Assembly: GCF_000069785.1 (NCBI RefSeq)
Contig: NC_010530.1
Coordinates: 1,668,001-1,732,000, forward strand
Length of the DNA: 64,000 nt
Direction: 5' to 3'
Source: Cupriavidus taiwanensis LMG 19424
GTDB lineage: Bacteria > Pseudomonadota > Gammaproteobacteria > Burkholderiales > Burkholderiaceae
The translations under genes were made by a program, and so were the position numbers. How positions within the stretch are numbered: position 1 is the first letter of the stretch; each line of letters starts with the position of its first letter. Shown piece by piece: positions 49,177-58,958 of the stretch. The notes under the pieces were generated by a model, which did no database searches, had not been told where the DNA came from, and saw only the letters and a program-made list of their open reading frames with translations.

Positions 49177-50846
49177 AGGCCTTCGCCGACCTCTATGCCG
49201 CGCTGGACGGCACCACGTCGACCAAGGCACGTCTGGGCGCGCTGGTCGATTACCTGCGCAGCGCGCCGGCCGAGGACGCCGCCTGGGCCGTCTATTTCCT
49301 GGCGGGCGGCAAGCCGCGCCAGATCGTGCCGGTATCGCTGCTGCGCGACCTGGCGCGACAGGCCGCCGACCTGCCCGACTGGCTGTTCGAGGAAAGCTAC
49401 CAGGCGGTCGGCGATCTCGCCGAGACCATCGCGCTGCTGCTGCCGGACCCGCGCGATGCGGACCACGCCGGCCTGGCCGAATGGGTCGAGCAGCGCCTGC
49501 TGCCGCTGCGCGGCCTGCCGCCGGACGCGCTGATGCCGCGGCTGGATGCGCTGTGGCGACCGCTCGACGCGCATGGCCGGCTGGTGCTGTTCAAGCTGAT
49601 CACCGGCGCGTTTCGCGTGGGTGTGTCGCGCCTGCTGGTGACACGGGCGCTGGGCGAGGTGGCCGGCATCGATCCCAAGCGTGTGGCCGAGCGCATGGTC
49701 GGCTACACCGATCTGTCGGCGCGGCCCGACGCGGCGCGCTTCCTGGCGCTGCTGGCGCCCGAGGACGAAGACGACCGGGCGCTGCGCGCCGGCGGCCAGC
49801 CGTATCCGTTTTTCCTGGCCCACCCGCTGCAAGCCCCGGCCGAACAGTTCGACACCGTGCTGGGCACGCCCGGCGCGTGGCTGGTCGAATGGAAGTGGGA
49901 TGGCATCCGCGCCCAGCTGGTGCGGCGCGGCGGCCAGACCTGGCTGTGGTCGCGCGGCGAGGAACTGATCACCGAGCGCTTCCCGGAACTGCAGCAAGCC
50001 GCCGCGACGTTGCCGGACGGCACCGTGCTCGACGGCGAGATCGTGATCTGGCAGCAGGGACGCGTGCAGCCGTTTGCGTTGCTGCAGCAGCGCATCGGCC
50101 GCAAGACGCTGAGCGCCAGGCTGCTGCGCGAAGCGCCGGCGATCCTGATGGCGTACGACCTGCTCGAGTGGCAGGGCGAGGACTGGCGTACCCGCCCGCA
50201 GGCCGAACGACGCGCGCGGCTGGAACAGGTGGTGGCTGCGCACGTCCATCCCGCGCTGGAACTGAGTCCGCTGGTCGAGGCCGACAGCTGGGAACGCTAT
50301 GCCCGCCTGCGCGATGCCTCGCGCGAGCTCGGTGTGGAAGGCTTCATGCTGAAGGCGGCCGGCGCGGCCTATGGCGCGGGCCGCACCAAGGACGTGGGGG
50401 TCTGGTGGAAGTGGAAGATCGACCCGTACTCGGTCGATGCCGTGCTGGTCTATGCGCAGCGCGGCCACGGCCGCCGCGCCAGCCTCTATACCGATTTCAC
50501 CTTCGCGGTCTGGAACGGCCCGCCCGGCACGCCGGGGCGGGCGCTGGTGCCCTTCGCCAAGGCCTATTCCGGGCTGACCGACGACGAGATGCGTGCGGTC
50601 GATGCCATCGTGCGCCGGACCACGGTCGAGAAGTTTGGCCCCGTTCGCAGCGTGGAGCCGACCCAGGTCTTCGAGCTCGGCTTCGAAGGCATTGCCCGCA
50701 GCGGCCGCCACAAGAGCGGCATTGCGGTGCGCTTTCCGCGCATGCTGCGCTGGCGCACGGACAAGCCGATCGACGAGGCCGACACGCTGGCCACGCTCGA
50801 AGCGATGCTGCCGGCCACCGGCGCGCCGCGGGAGGATGCGGCATGA
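49173..50846 (+). CDS. ATP-dependent DNA ligase
   Basis: This 557-residue ligase has an N-terminal helical DNA-binding domain, the nucleotidyl-transfer motif [10 protein letters not shown] with the catalytic Lys (about residue 240), motif III in LWSRGEELI, motif IV in VLDGEIVIW, motif V in EGFMLKA, and an OB-fold domain from about 415. It seals nicks using ATP and is separate from the NAD-dependent housekeeping ligase. Start and stop overlap neighbours by ATGA. It matches the LigC/LigB-like ligase of bacterial ligase-exonuclease-helicase operons. Confidence 0.92.
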   Translation: MKAFADLYAALDGTTSTKARLGALVDYLRSAPAEDAAWAVYFLAGGKPRQIVPVSLLRDLARQAADLPDWLFEESYQAVGDLAETIALLLPDPRDADHAGLAEWVEQRLLPLRGLPPDALMPRLDALWRPLDAHGRLVLFKLITGAFRVGVSRLLVTRALGEVAGIDPKRVAERMVGYTDLSARPDAARFLALLAPEDEDDRALRAGGQPYPFFLAHPLQAPAEQFDTVLGTPGAWLVEWKWDGIRAQLVRRGGQTWLWSRGEELITERFPELQQAAATLPDGTVLDGEIVIWQQGRVQPFALLQQRIGRKTLSARLLREAPAILMAYDLLEWQGEDWRTRPQAERRARLEQVVAAHVHPALELSPLVEADSWERYARLRDASRELGVEGFMLKAAGAAYGAGRTKDVGVWWKWKIDPYSVDAVLVYAQRGHGRRASLYTDFTFAVWNGPPGTPGRALVPFAKAYSGLTDDEMRAVDAIVRRTTVEKFGPVRSVEPTQVFELGFEGIARSGRHKSGIAVRFPRMLRWRTDKPIDEADTLATLEAMLPATGAPREDAA

Positions 50847-53548
50847 ACCCGCCGCGCGGCGCGCGCCGGCCAGCGATCGAATCGGCGCCCACCCCGCCGC
50901 CATTGACCGTGGCCCAAGGCATGCAGGCGCTGTTCGATGCGCGCGGCTGGCAGCCCTTCGCCTTCCAGCGCGAAGTCTGGACCGCGATCGCGCGCGGCCA
51001 GAGCGGGTTGCTGCATGCCACCACAGGCACCGGCAAGACCTATGCGGCGTGGCTCGGCGCGCTGATGGCATTCGCCACGCCGCGCGCGGCCCCGTCGCAC
51101 GACAAGCCCGCGCCGCCGCTGACGGTGCTGTGGCTGACGCCGATGCGCGCGCTCGCCGCCGACACCACGCGCGCGCTGCAGGCGCCGCTGGCCGAGCTGG
51201 GCCTCGACTGGACCGTCGCGCTGCGCACCGGCGACACCGGCAGCGCCGAGCGCGCGGCGCAGCAGCGCCGCCTGCCGACCGCACTGGTGACCACGCCCGA
51301 AAGCCTGAACCTGATGCTGACCCGTGCCGACGCGCACGACACCCTGCGGCGCGTGCGCATGGTGGTGGTCGACGAATGGCACGAGCTGCTGGGCAACAAG
51401 CGCGGCGTGCAGGTGCAGCTGGCGCTGGCGCGGCTGCGGCAATGGCAGCCCGCGCTGATGGTGTGGGGGCTGTCGGCCACGCTCGGCAACCTGCCGCACG
51501 CGGCCGACGTGCTGCTGAGCGGCGTGCCTGGCGAGCGGCGCGTGCTGGTGCACGGCCATACCCCGAAGACACTGGTGATCGATACCCTGCTGCCCGACAA
51601 CGCCAGCCGCTTCCCGTTTGCCGGCCACCTGGGCCTGTCGATGCTGCCGCATGTGGTCGAAGAACTGGCTCAAGGCGGCACCACGCTGGTGTTCCTCAAT
51701 ACGCGCTCGCAGGCCGAGCTGTGGTACCAGGCGCTACTCGACGCGCGCCCGGAGTGGGCGGGCGAGATTGCCCTGCACCACGGCTCGCTAGACCGCGCGG
51801 TGCGCGAATGGGTCGAGCTGAACCTGAAGAACGGCGCGCTGCGCGCGGTGGTGTGCACCTCCAGCCTGGACCTTGGCGTCGACTTCCTGCCGGTGGAGCG
51901 CGTGCTGCAGGTGGGATCGCCCAAGGGAGTGGCGCGCCTGCTGCAGCGCGCCGGGCGCTCCGGCCACGCGCCGGGCCGCGCCTCGCGCGTGACGGTGGTG
52001 CCCACGCACAGCCTGGAACTGGTCGAGGCCGTGGCCGCGCGGCATGCGGTGCGGGCGGGACGGATCGAGGCGCGCGAGTCGCCCGACAAGCCGCTCGACG
52101 TGCTGGTGCAGCACCTGGTGACGGTGGCGCTGGGCGGCGGCTTCCGGCCCGAAGCGTTGCTGGCCGAGGTGCGCTCGGCCTGGGCCTACCGCGGCCTGAC
52201 CGGCGAGGAATGGCAGTGGTGCCTGGACTTCGTGCGCCAGGGTGGCGTCACGCTGACGGCGTACCCGGATTTCCGCCGCGCCGTGCCCGACGACGATGGC
52301 GTCTGGCGCGTGCCGGACGCGGGGCTGGCGCGGCGCCACCGCATGAGCGTGGGCACCATCGTCAGCGATGCCACCATGCAGGTGCGCTACTGGAGCCGCG
52401 CAGGCACCGGCGGCGCGTCGCTGGGATCGGTGGAAGAAGGCTTTATCGCGCGGCTGGCGCCGGGCGACTGCTTCCTGTTCGGCGGCCGGCTGCTGGAGCT
52501 GGTGCGGGTGCAGGAAATGACCGCCTTCGTGCGCCGTGCGACCGGCCGCCGCCCGGTGGTGCCGCGCTGGAACGGCGGCAAGATGCCGATGTCGACCGAG
52601 CTGGCCGAGGCCGTGATCGACACGCTCGCGGCCGCCGCGGCGGGCCGGCTGGATCCGCGCGACACCCCCGAGCTGCCGCTGATCCAGCCGCTGGTGGACC
52701 TGCAGGCGCAGTGGTCGGCCCTGCCCACGCGCCACACCCTGCTGGCCGAGTCGCTGCATTCGCGCGAGGGCTGGCACCTGTTCCTCTATCCGTTTGCCGG
52801 CCGCTCGGTCCACCTTGGCCTGGGCAGCCTGCTGGCATGGCGGCTGGGGCAGCAGGTGCCGGCCACGTTCTCGGTGGCGGTCAACGACTACGGGCTGGAA
52901 TTGCTGGCGTCGGCGCCGGTGGACTGGGCCCGCTGGCTGCCGCAGGTATTGGCCGATGAGCGCCGGCGCGACCTGGCCGCCGACGTGCTGGGCAGCCTGA
53001 ACGCGGGCGAACTGTCGTTGCGCCGTTTTCGAGAGATTGCCCGCATCGCCGGGCTGATCTTCCAGGGCTACCCCGGCGCGCCCAGGAGCGCGCGCCAGCT
53101 GCAGGCGTCGTCCAGCCTGTTCTACGAGGTCTTCCGCAAGCACGATCCCGGCAACCTGCTGCTGGGCCAGGCCGAACGCGAAGTGCTGATGCAGGAACTG
53201 GACGCGCACCGGCTCGCCGCAACGCTGGAGCGGCTGGCGGCGCTGAAGCTCGACCTGCACGCGCTGAAGCGGCCCACCCCGCTGTCGTTCCCGCTGGTGG
53301 TGGAATTCCTGCGCGAGAAGCTCAGCACCGAAAAGCTCGCCGACCGCATCGCACGGATGCTGGCCGACCTCGAACTGGCGGCCGGGCCAGAGCCCGGCGA
53401 AGCGGCGGGCATGCCGGCCGAAGCCATGGCCGATGCCGTGGCCGAGGCCGCGCGCTTCGGCATGGCCGACCATGCCGGCCCATCCGGCAGGACGCCGCGA
53501 CGGCCGCGGCGCCCGCGCAAGCCGTCGAAGCCATTGCCGCTGCTATGA
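50843..53548 (+). CDS. Lhr-type DEXH-box DNA helicase, ligase-associated
   Basis: This 901-residue superfamily 2 helicase has Walker [17 protein letters not shown] box [11 protein letters not shown], motif III GLSATLG, and motif [14 protein letters not shown], followed by the winged-helix and Lhr-specific C-terminal domains. Length and motifs fit the shorter Lhr type that accompanies a ligase. It moves 3' to 5' on single-stranded DNA in known cases. Coupled by ATGA to both the ligase and the PdeM gene. Confidence 0.92.
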   Translation: MNPPRGARRPAIESAPTPPPLTVAQGMQALFDARGWQPFAFQREVWTAIARGQSGLLHATTGTGKTYAAWLGALMAFATPRAAPSHDKPAPPLTVLWLTPMRALAADTTRALQAPLAELGLDWTVALRTGDTGSAERAAQQRRLPTALVTTPESLNLMLTRADAHDTLRRVRMVVVDEWHELLGNKRGVQVQLALARLRQWQPALMVWGLSATLGNLPHAADVLLSGVPGERRVLVHGHTPKTLVIDTLLPDNASRFPFAGHLGLSMLPHVVEELAQGGTTLVFLNTRSQAELWYQALLDARPEWAGEIALHHGSLDRAVREWVELNLKNGALRAVVCTSSLDLGVDFLPVERVLQVGSPKGVARLLQRAGRSGHAPGRASRVTVVPTHSLELVEAVAARHAVRAGRIEARESPDKPLDVLVQHLVTVALGGGFRPEALLAEVRSAWAYRGLTGEEWQWCLDFVRQGGVTLTAYPDFRRAVPDDDGVWRVPDAGLARRHRMSVGTIVSDATMQVRYWSRAGTGGASLGSVEEGFIARLAPGDCFLFGGRLLELVRVQEMTAFVRRATGRRPVVPRWNGGKMPMSTELAEAVIDTLAAAAAGRLDPRDTPELPLIQPLVDLQAQWSALPTRHTLLAESLHSREGWHLFLYPFAGRSVHLGLGSLLAWRLGQQVPATFSVAVNDYGLELLASAPVDWARWLPQVLADERRRDLAADVLGSLNAGELSLRRFREIARIAGLIFQGYPGAPRSARQLQASSSLFYEVFRKHDPGNLLLGQAEREVLMQELDAHRLAATLERLAALKLDLHALKRPTPLSFPLVVEFLREKLSTEKLADRIARMLADLELAAGPEPGEAAGMPAEAMADAVAEAARFGMADHAGPSGRTPRRPRRPRKPSKPLPLL

Positions 53549-54252
53549 CGCCCGACGCCCGCACCTTGCAGCAGGGCGGCGCGCTGCCCGTGTCGGCGGC
53601 CGGCGAAACCCTGTGGCTGCTGCCGGAACACGCGCTGTGGTGGCCGGCGGCCGGCATGCTGATGGTGGCGGACGTGCACTTCGGCAAGGCCGCGGCGTTC
53701 CGCGCGCTGGGCCAGCCTGTGCCGCATGGCACCACCGGCGACAACCTGGCGCTGCTGACCCGGCTGGTGCGGCAGCTGCCCGTCGATGAACTGGTGTTCC
53801 TGGGCGACTTCCTGCATGCGCGCGCCTCGCGTACGCCATCGGTGCTGCAAGCGCTGTACGACTGGCGCCACGGCTTGCCCGCGCCTTTGCGCTGCACGCT
53901 GGTCCGCGGCAACCACGATGCCCGCGCCGGCGACCCGCCTGCATCGCTGGACATTGCCGTGGTGTCCGAGCCCGCCTTGGCGGGCCCGTTCGCCCTGTGC
54001 CATATGCCCGGCGCTTCGCCGCTCGGCTATGTACTGGCAGGCCACCTGCACCCGGCCTGCCTGCTGCGCGGCAGCGGCGCGGACCGCCTGCGCCTGCCCT
54101 GCTTCCTGTTCGGGCCGCGGGGCGCCATCCTGCCGGCGTTCGGCGCCTTCACCGGGCATGCCACGGTGCGGCCGCAGGCCGATGAGCGCGCCTATGTCGT
54201 CGGTGGCGGCAGGGTCTGGCCGGCGCGCACGGCGCGTCAGAACAACGTATAG
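53545..54252 (+). CDS. pdeM: Ligase-associated phosphoesterase PdeM
   Basis: This 235-residue calcineurin-like phosphoesterase has the metal motifs [30 protein letters not shown] and AGHLHPA. It completes the set exonuclease-ligase-helicase-phosphoesterase reported as a DNA-repair operon in many bacteria. Known activity is a metal-dependent phosphodiesterase or nuclease acting on DNA ends. Its last 16 bp overlap the end of the convergent SDR gene. Confidence 0.9.
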   Translation: MTPDARTLQQGGALPVSAAGETLWLLPEHALWWPAAGMLMVADVHFGKAAAFRALGQPVPHGTTGDNLALLTRLVRQLPVDELVFLGDFLHARASRTPSVLQALYDWRHGLPAPLRCTLVRGNHDARAGDPPASLDIAVVSEPALAGPFALCHMPGASPLGYVLAGHLHPACLLRGSGADRLRLPCFLFGPRGAILPAFGAFTGHATVRPQADERAYVVGGGRVWPARTARQNNV

Positions 54253-55010
54253 CCGCCGTCGATGACGAAGGTATCGCCGGTGTGGTAGGCCGAGGCCGGG
54301 CTCATCAGGTAGACCGCGATGCCGGCGAAGTCGCTGCCCTCGCCCCAGCGGCGCATCGGCACGCGCTTGTGCACCATCTCCTGGAAGGCATCGTTGCCCT
54401 GCGCCGCGCTGGTCATCTCGGTCTTGATCCAGCCCGGCAGGATCGAATGGGCGCGGATGCCCATGCGCGCATACTCGACGGCGAGCCCACGCATCATCGA
54501 AATCACGCCGCCCTTGGTGGCGGCGTAGTGTTCGGCGCGCGGCGCCCCTTCGATGGCGGCAACCGAAGCCGTGCTGCACAGCACGCCACCGTCGCCCTGC
54601 GCCAGCATCTGCCGCACCGCGGCGCGCAGCGTGAAGAACGCCCCGTCCAGGTTGACGCGCAGGGTCCGGCGCCAGACCTCGGTCGCGATCTGGTCGAACG
54701 GTGCCTTGCTGCCGCTGCCGACGCCGGCGTTGGCAAAGCAGCCGTCAATGCGGCCGAGCGCCGCCACCGTGCGCGCCATCGCGGCATCGACCGCCTGCTC
54801 GTCGCCCACGTCGCACAGCTCCGTATGCACCTTGCGTCCGTGCCGGCCCAGCCGGTCCGCCGCGGCGGCGTTCTTGTCCGCGTTGGTGCCCCAGATCGCG
54901 ATATCGGCACCGGCCGCGGCCAGTCCTTCGGCAATGCCCAGGCCAATGCCGCCATTGCCGCCGGTCACCAGTGCCACCTTGCCGGTCAGGTCGAACGGAT
55001 GCGTGCTCAT
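54237..55010 (-). CDS. Short-chain dehydrogenase/reductase
   Basis: This 257-residue protein has the cofactor loop VTGGNGGIGLGIAEGL, NAGVG, catalytic Ser in LCSTASVAAIEG and YAATKGG with Tyr and Lys. The ending [16 protein letters not shown] is typical of classical SDRs. Similarity to 2-deoxy-gluconate dehydrogenase (KduD) and to 3-oxoacyl reductases is comparable by eye, so substrate is left open. ATG 55010 follows GAGGAGACAG; an upstream ATG at 55052 is less likely. Confidence 0.88.
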   Translation of the reverse strand: MSTHPFDLTGKVALVTGGNGGIGLGIAEGLAAAGADIAIWGTNADKNAAAADRLGRHGRKVHTELCDVGDEQAVDAAMARTVAALGRIDGCFANAGVGSGSKAPFDQIATEVWRRTLRVNLDGAFFTLRAAVRQMLAQGDGGVLCSTASVAAIEGAPRAEHYAATKGGVISMMRGLAVEYARMGIRAHSILPGWIKTEMTSAAQGNDAFQEMVHKRVPMRRWGEGSDFAGIAVYLMSPASAYHTGDTFVIDGGYTLF

Positions 55011-55249
55011 GTCTGTCTCCTCGGATGGTTTGTCGCTGTCTTGGCCGGACATTGTTGGCAGGACACGCGCAAAAGCTCGTCGTCGGAACAGATGAAATTC
55101 GCCCGGCGGGGGAAATCAAGGGGAAATCAGAGAAGCGGGCGTGGCGCCGCCACGCCGCACTGCAGCAACGGCATCATGCGATGCCGGCGGTACGCGCATG
55201 TCGCGGCTGGTGCGCTGGCGGCGCCGCGCGGCACGCTACGCGATGTGGC

Positions 55250-55321
55250 CTAGCGCAAGCCGAAGAAGCTGAGTACCGCGAGAATGATGACCACGGCTCC
55301 AACAAGCCAGACGATATTCAT
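55250..55321 (-). CDS. 23-residue hydrophobic membrane peptide
   Basis: ATG 55321 opens a short frame of MNIVWLVGAVVIILAVLSFF followed by GLR, ended by TAG. AAGGAG lies about eight bases upstream. The peptide is a single transmembrane helix with a basic C-terminal end, like small stress-linked membrane proteins in other bacteria. It is easily missed by gene finders. No function is assigned. Confidence 0.6.
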   Translation of the reverse strand: MNIVWLVGAVVIILAVLSFFGLR

Positions 55322-55686
55322 GACAGCTCTCCTTGTCCCAAAGGTCCCGACGCGGCCTCAACCGACGCCTTGTGGCGGGTGGATGGTCGACCCGGTCAAA
55401 TGACTCTCGGGCCAGCGATATACCCATCGCTGACATGAAGTCCCGCAACATTCGTGCCTTGGGCTGCAGACGCATCGGGTGGCGCATCGGTGGCCGCTCC
55501 ACGCTTGCACACCTGCCGCCGGCGCCACCGATCCATGGATTACAAAGACAGCCAGCGCCTTAATTACAAACGCATGACAGGGAAGCCGTGGCGAGGCCCC
55601 GGCAATCAACGTGGTCCGTGCGTGCTGCGCTCCGTCTTGCGCACCGCGATATGATGGCCGCCTCCCACCTCCTCAGATTGCCAGTC
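55322..55686. other. 365-bp stretch without a recognised gene
   Basis: The region separates the divergent small membrane peptide and the LysR-type gene. Frames present on both strands are short and show no known domain or good ribosome site. Apart from the promoters that must serve the two genes, I see nothing definite. Confidence 0.5.
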
Positions 55687-56526
55687 ATGGACAACGCCCG
55701 GGTCCTCACCCTCTTCCTCGGCGTGGTGCGCGTCGGCAGCTTCCGGCGTGCCGCGGTCGAGGCCGGTGTCACGCCGCAGGCGGCGAGCAAGGCCGTGCGC
55801 ACGCTGGAGACCTATCTGGGCGTCCGCCTGCTGCACCGGACCACGCGCAAGCTCAGCCTGACCGAGGAAGGCGCACGCCTGTTCGAACTGACCGCGCCGG
55901 GCATGCGCCAGCTCGACGAAGCGCTCGAACAGGTCCGCGCCAGCCGCAGCGAAGACGACGGACTGATCCGCCTGACCGCGCCGCCGTCGCTCGGCAGCCG
56001 CGTGCTGGTGCCGCTGGTCAAGGGCTTCCGCGAACAGCATCCCGGCATCGGCTTCGACGTGGTACTGAGCGACCTCTTCACCGACCTGGTCGAAGCCAGG
56101 ATCGACGTCGGCTTCCGCGTCGGCACCAGCCCGGGCCAGAACCTGGTGGCGCGGCGCCTGTGCGACCTGCCGCTGGTCATCTGCGCGGCGCCGGATTACC
56201 TCGCGCGGCACGGCGCGCCGGCCACGCTCGACGAACTGATGCGGCACCCGTGCACCGGCTTCCGCCGCCCGGCCACCGGCCGCATGGTGCCATGGGAATT
56301 GCACGTGGACGGCAACCTGGTGTACCGGGAGATCCCGGCGGTGGCCAGCTTCAACGATGTGGAGACCGAGGTCGAGGCGGTACGCGCCGGCATCGGCATC
56401 GGCCAGCTTCCCGCCTACATGGTCCATGACGACCTGGTCAGCGGGCGCCTCAGGGCCATCCTGCCCGGATACAGCAGCAGCCAGGTCGGGCTGTACATGT
56501 ACTACCCGCACCGCAGCCAGATGCCG
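55687..56526 (+). pseudogene. LysR-type regulator with replaced 3' end
   Basis: The first 280 codons encode a normal LysR protein: HTH (NARVLTLFLGVVRVGSFRRA, then GVTPQAASKAVRTLE) and an effector domain ending YMYYPHRSQMP. Normal relatives then have about 15-20 more residues (R-x-R-x-F-I/V-D-F). Here that end is missing; the frame continues without homology and stays open to 57444, deep inside the EF-G gene. A different frame from 56522 encodes an SDR C-terminus. The simplest reading is a deletion that joined the LysR gene to a lost SDR gene. Whether the protein still works is unclear. Confidence 0.7.
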
Positions 56527-56671
56527 GGATCGCGACAGCGGCAACCCGCCGGTGCGGCTGCCGCTGGGCTCGGATACGGTGGCCCGCATCGCCGAGAAGA
56601 ACCGCAAGGTGGAAAGCGAACTGGCCGCATGGCATGCGGTGGCGGTGTCGACCGACCACGCCACTGCCTGA
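56527..56671 (+). pseudogene. C-terminal remnant of a short-chain dehydrogenase
   Basis: In the frame ending at TGA 56669-56671 the translation reads GNPPVRLPLGSDTVARIAEK and then ESELAAWHAVAVSTDHA. This is the usual C-terminus of a group of SDR oxidoreductases (NPPLRLPLGSDA...W..V..STDF). The catalytic and cofactor parts are absent. It lies out of frame with the LysR-like sequence that precedes it. Confidence 0.65.
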
Positions 56672-56872
56672 TCTGTTGCGGCGCAGCAGTCTTACCGGAT
56701 TGCTGCGTTGCAGCCATGCGCGAGACGGGTAGGCGGCCGGCCAAGCGCCGGCCGCACCACTTCACCACGTTGCTGTATCAGGCTTTGTCCCGATGCCGAC
56801 ACTGGCATATGTCGCTTCCGGCGAATTTGGCCAATAATGCCCTGACAGCCATTGCCGGACGAGAGAGCCACC

Positions 56873-58936
56873 ATGCACGACAGTCCCGATGCCATCCGCA
56901 CCGTTGCCCTGCTCGGGCATGCGGGAAGCGGCAAGACCTCGCTGGTCGAAGCGCTGCTGCACAAGGGGGGTGCGCTGCACACCCCGGGCAGCGTGGAGCG
57001 CGGCTCCACGGTCAGCGACAGCGATCCGCTGGAGCGCAAGTACAAGCGCTCGCTCAGTTCCGCCATCACCCACGTCGACTACCGCGACACCCGCATCTAC
57101 CTGCTCGATACACCGGGATATCCCGATTTTTCCGGCCTTGCGATCAGTGCCCTGGCGGCGGTCGAGACCGCGGCCATCGTTATCAACGCGCAGACCGGGA
57201 TCGAAATGACCACGCGCCGCGCCATGGCCTGGGCGCAGTCGCGGCAACTGTGCCGGATGATCGTCATCAACGGTATCGACGGCGAGAAGGTCGACCTGCC
57301 CGCGCTGCTGGCGGAGATCCAGGAGGCGTTCGGCAAGGAATGCCTGCCCATCAACCTGCCGGCCGGAAACGGCGGCAAGGTGGTGGACTGCTTCTTCAAT
57401 CCGGCCGGCGAGTCGGATTTTTTATCGGTGGCGTCGGCGCATGAAGCGCTGATCGACCAGGTGATCGAGATCGATCCGGAGCTGATGGAGGTGTACCTGG
57501 AGCAAGGCGAGGCCATCACGCCGGAGCAACTGCACGCGCCATTCGAGCGTGCGCTGCGCGAAGGCCACCTGGTGCCGATCTGCTTTACCTCGGCCGCCAC
57601 CGGCGCCGGTATCGCGGAACTGCTCGATGTCTTCGTGCGGCTGCTGCCCAATCCCACCGAAGGCAACCCGCCGCTGTTCTACCGCTCGACCGGCACTGCC
57701 GAGGACGGCACCGAGAAACGCAAGGCGGTGCGGGCCGAGCCGGTGCCGGACAAGCACGTGCTGGCGCACGTATTCAAGGTGGTGGTCGATCCCTATGTCG
57801 GCAAGCTGGCGGTGTTCCGCATCCACCAGGGCACCGTCACGCGCGACAGCCAGCTCTATATCGGCGAGGGCCGCCAGCCGTTCAAGGTGGCGCACCTGCT
57901 GTTGCTGCAAGGCAAGGAGACGCAGGAGGTGCAGCGCGCCGGCCCGGGCAATATCTGCGCGGTGGCCAAGGTCGATGAACTCGGCTTCGACGCGGTGCTG
58001 CACGACGCCACCGAGGATGGCGACATCCACCTGACGCCGCTGGAGTTTCCCACGCCGATCTACGGCCTGGCGATCGAGCCGGCGCGGCGCGGCAACGAGC
58101 AGCGGCTGGCCGAGGTGCTGCACAAGCTCAGCGCCGAAGACCCCTGCCTGCGCGTCGAGCATCCGGCCGGCACCAACGAGACCGTGGTGTTCGGACTGGG
58201 CGAGTTCCACCTGCGCTGCGCGCTGGAGCGGCTGACCGAGCAGTACAAGCTGGAAGTCGCCACGCGGCCGCCGAAGATCGCCTATCGCGAAACCATTGCC
58301 GGCAAGGCCGAGGGCCACCACCGCCACAAGAAGCAGACGGGCGGCGCCGGCCAGTTCGGCGAGGTGATGCTGCGCGTGGAGCCGCTGCCGCGCGGCGAAG
58401 GCTTCGAGTTCATCGATGCGGTCAAGGGCGGCGCGATTCCCGGCCAGTTCATCCCCGCGGTAGAGAAAGGCATCCGCCAGGTGCTGGAAAGCGGTCCGCT
58501 GGCCGGCTTTGCGATGCAGGACGTGCGCGTGACCGTGTACGACGGCAAGAGCCATCCGGTCGATTCCAAGGAAGTGGCGTTCGCCACGGCGGGGCGCAAG
58601 GCGTTTATCGACGCGGTGATGAAGGCCCGCCCCAGCGTGCTGGAGCCGATCGTCGAGATCGAGGTCACGGTGCCGGGCACCGCGATGGGCGATGTCATCG
58701 GCGACCTGTCCGCCAAGCGCGGCCAGGTGCATGGCACCCGCACCGGTGCCGGCAACAGTGTGATCGTTGCCGGGCAGGTGCCGCTGTCGGAGCTGAACGA
58801 CTACCAGTCACGGCTGAACAGCATGACCGGCGGCCACGGCAGCTACACCATCCAGTTCAGCCATTACGACAACGTGCCGCCGGCGCAGCAGGAAAAGATG
58901 GCGTCCCGCCACAAGGCGCAGCAGGACACCGACTGA
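56873..58936 (+). CDS. Elongation factor G paralogue (FusA2-like)
   Basis: This 687-residue GTPase has G1 GHAGSGKT (15-22), switch II DTPGYPDF (79-86) and EF-G domains II to V. The switch I region (GSTVSDSDPLERKYKRS) and the absence of the normal GITI motif place it with EF-G II/FusA2 paralogues rather than main EF-G. The base-specificity motif is NGID (133-136) instead of NKxD, a deviation that might alter GTP selectivity. No ribosomal genes are near, which also suggests a non-housekeeping role. ATG 56873 follows GAGAGAG. Confidence 0.9.
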   Translation: MHDSPDAIRTVALLGHAGSGKTSLVEALLHKGGALHTPGSVERGSTVSDSDPLERKYKRSLSSAITHVDYRDTRIYLLDTPGYPDFSGLAISALAAVETAAIVINAQTGIEMTTRRAMAWAQSRQLCRMIVINGIDGEKVDLPALLAEIQEAFGKECLPINLPAGNGGKVVDCFFNPAGESDFLSVASAHEALIDQVIEIDPELMEVYLEQGEAITPEQLHAPFERALREGHLVPICFTSAATGAGIAELLDVFVRLLPNPTEGNPPLFYRSTGTAEDGTEKRKAVRAEPVPDKHVLAHVFKVVVDPYVGKLAVFRIHQGTVTRDSQLYIGEGRQPFKVAHLLLLQGKETQEVQRAGPGNICAVAKVDELGFDAVLHDATEDGDIHLTPLEFPTPIYGLAIEPARRGNEQRLAEVLHKLSAEDPCLRVEHPAGTNETVVFGLGEFHLRCALERLTEQYKLEVATRPPKIAYRETIAGKAEGHHRHKKQTGGAGQFGEVMLRVEPLPRGEGFEFIDAVKGGAIPGQFIPAVEKGIRQVLESGPLAGFAMQDVRVTVYDGKSHPVDSKEVAFATAGRKAFIDAVMKARPSVLEPIVEIEVTVPGTAMGDVIGDLSAKRGQVHGTRTGAGNSVIVAGQVPLSELNDYQSRLNSMTGGHGSYTIQFSHYDNVPPAQQEKMASRHKAQQDTD

Positions 58937-58958
58937 GCGCGGCCGGATTCGTGCGGGC

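Noticed and set aside
55588..57444. Single 618-codon protein from the LysR gene into the EF-G gene
   Set aside because: Homology ends near 56526; the rest is an off-frame reading of the SDR remnant and EF-G gene. I treat it as the result of a lost stop, not as a designed fusion.
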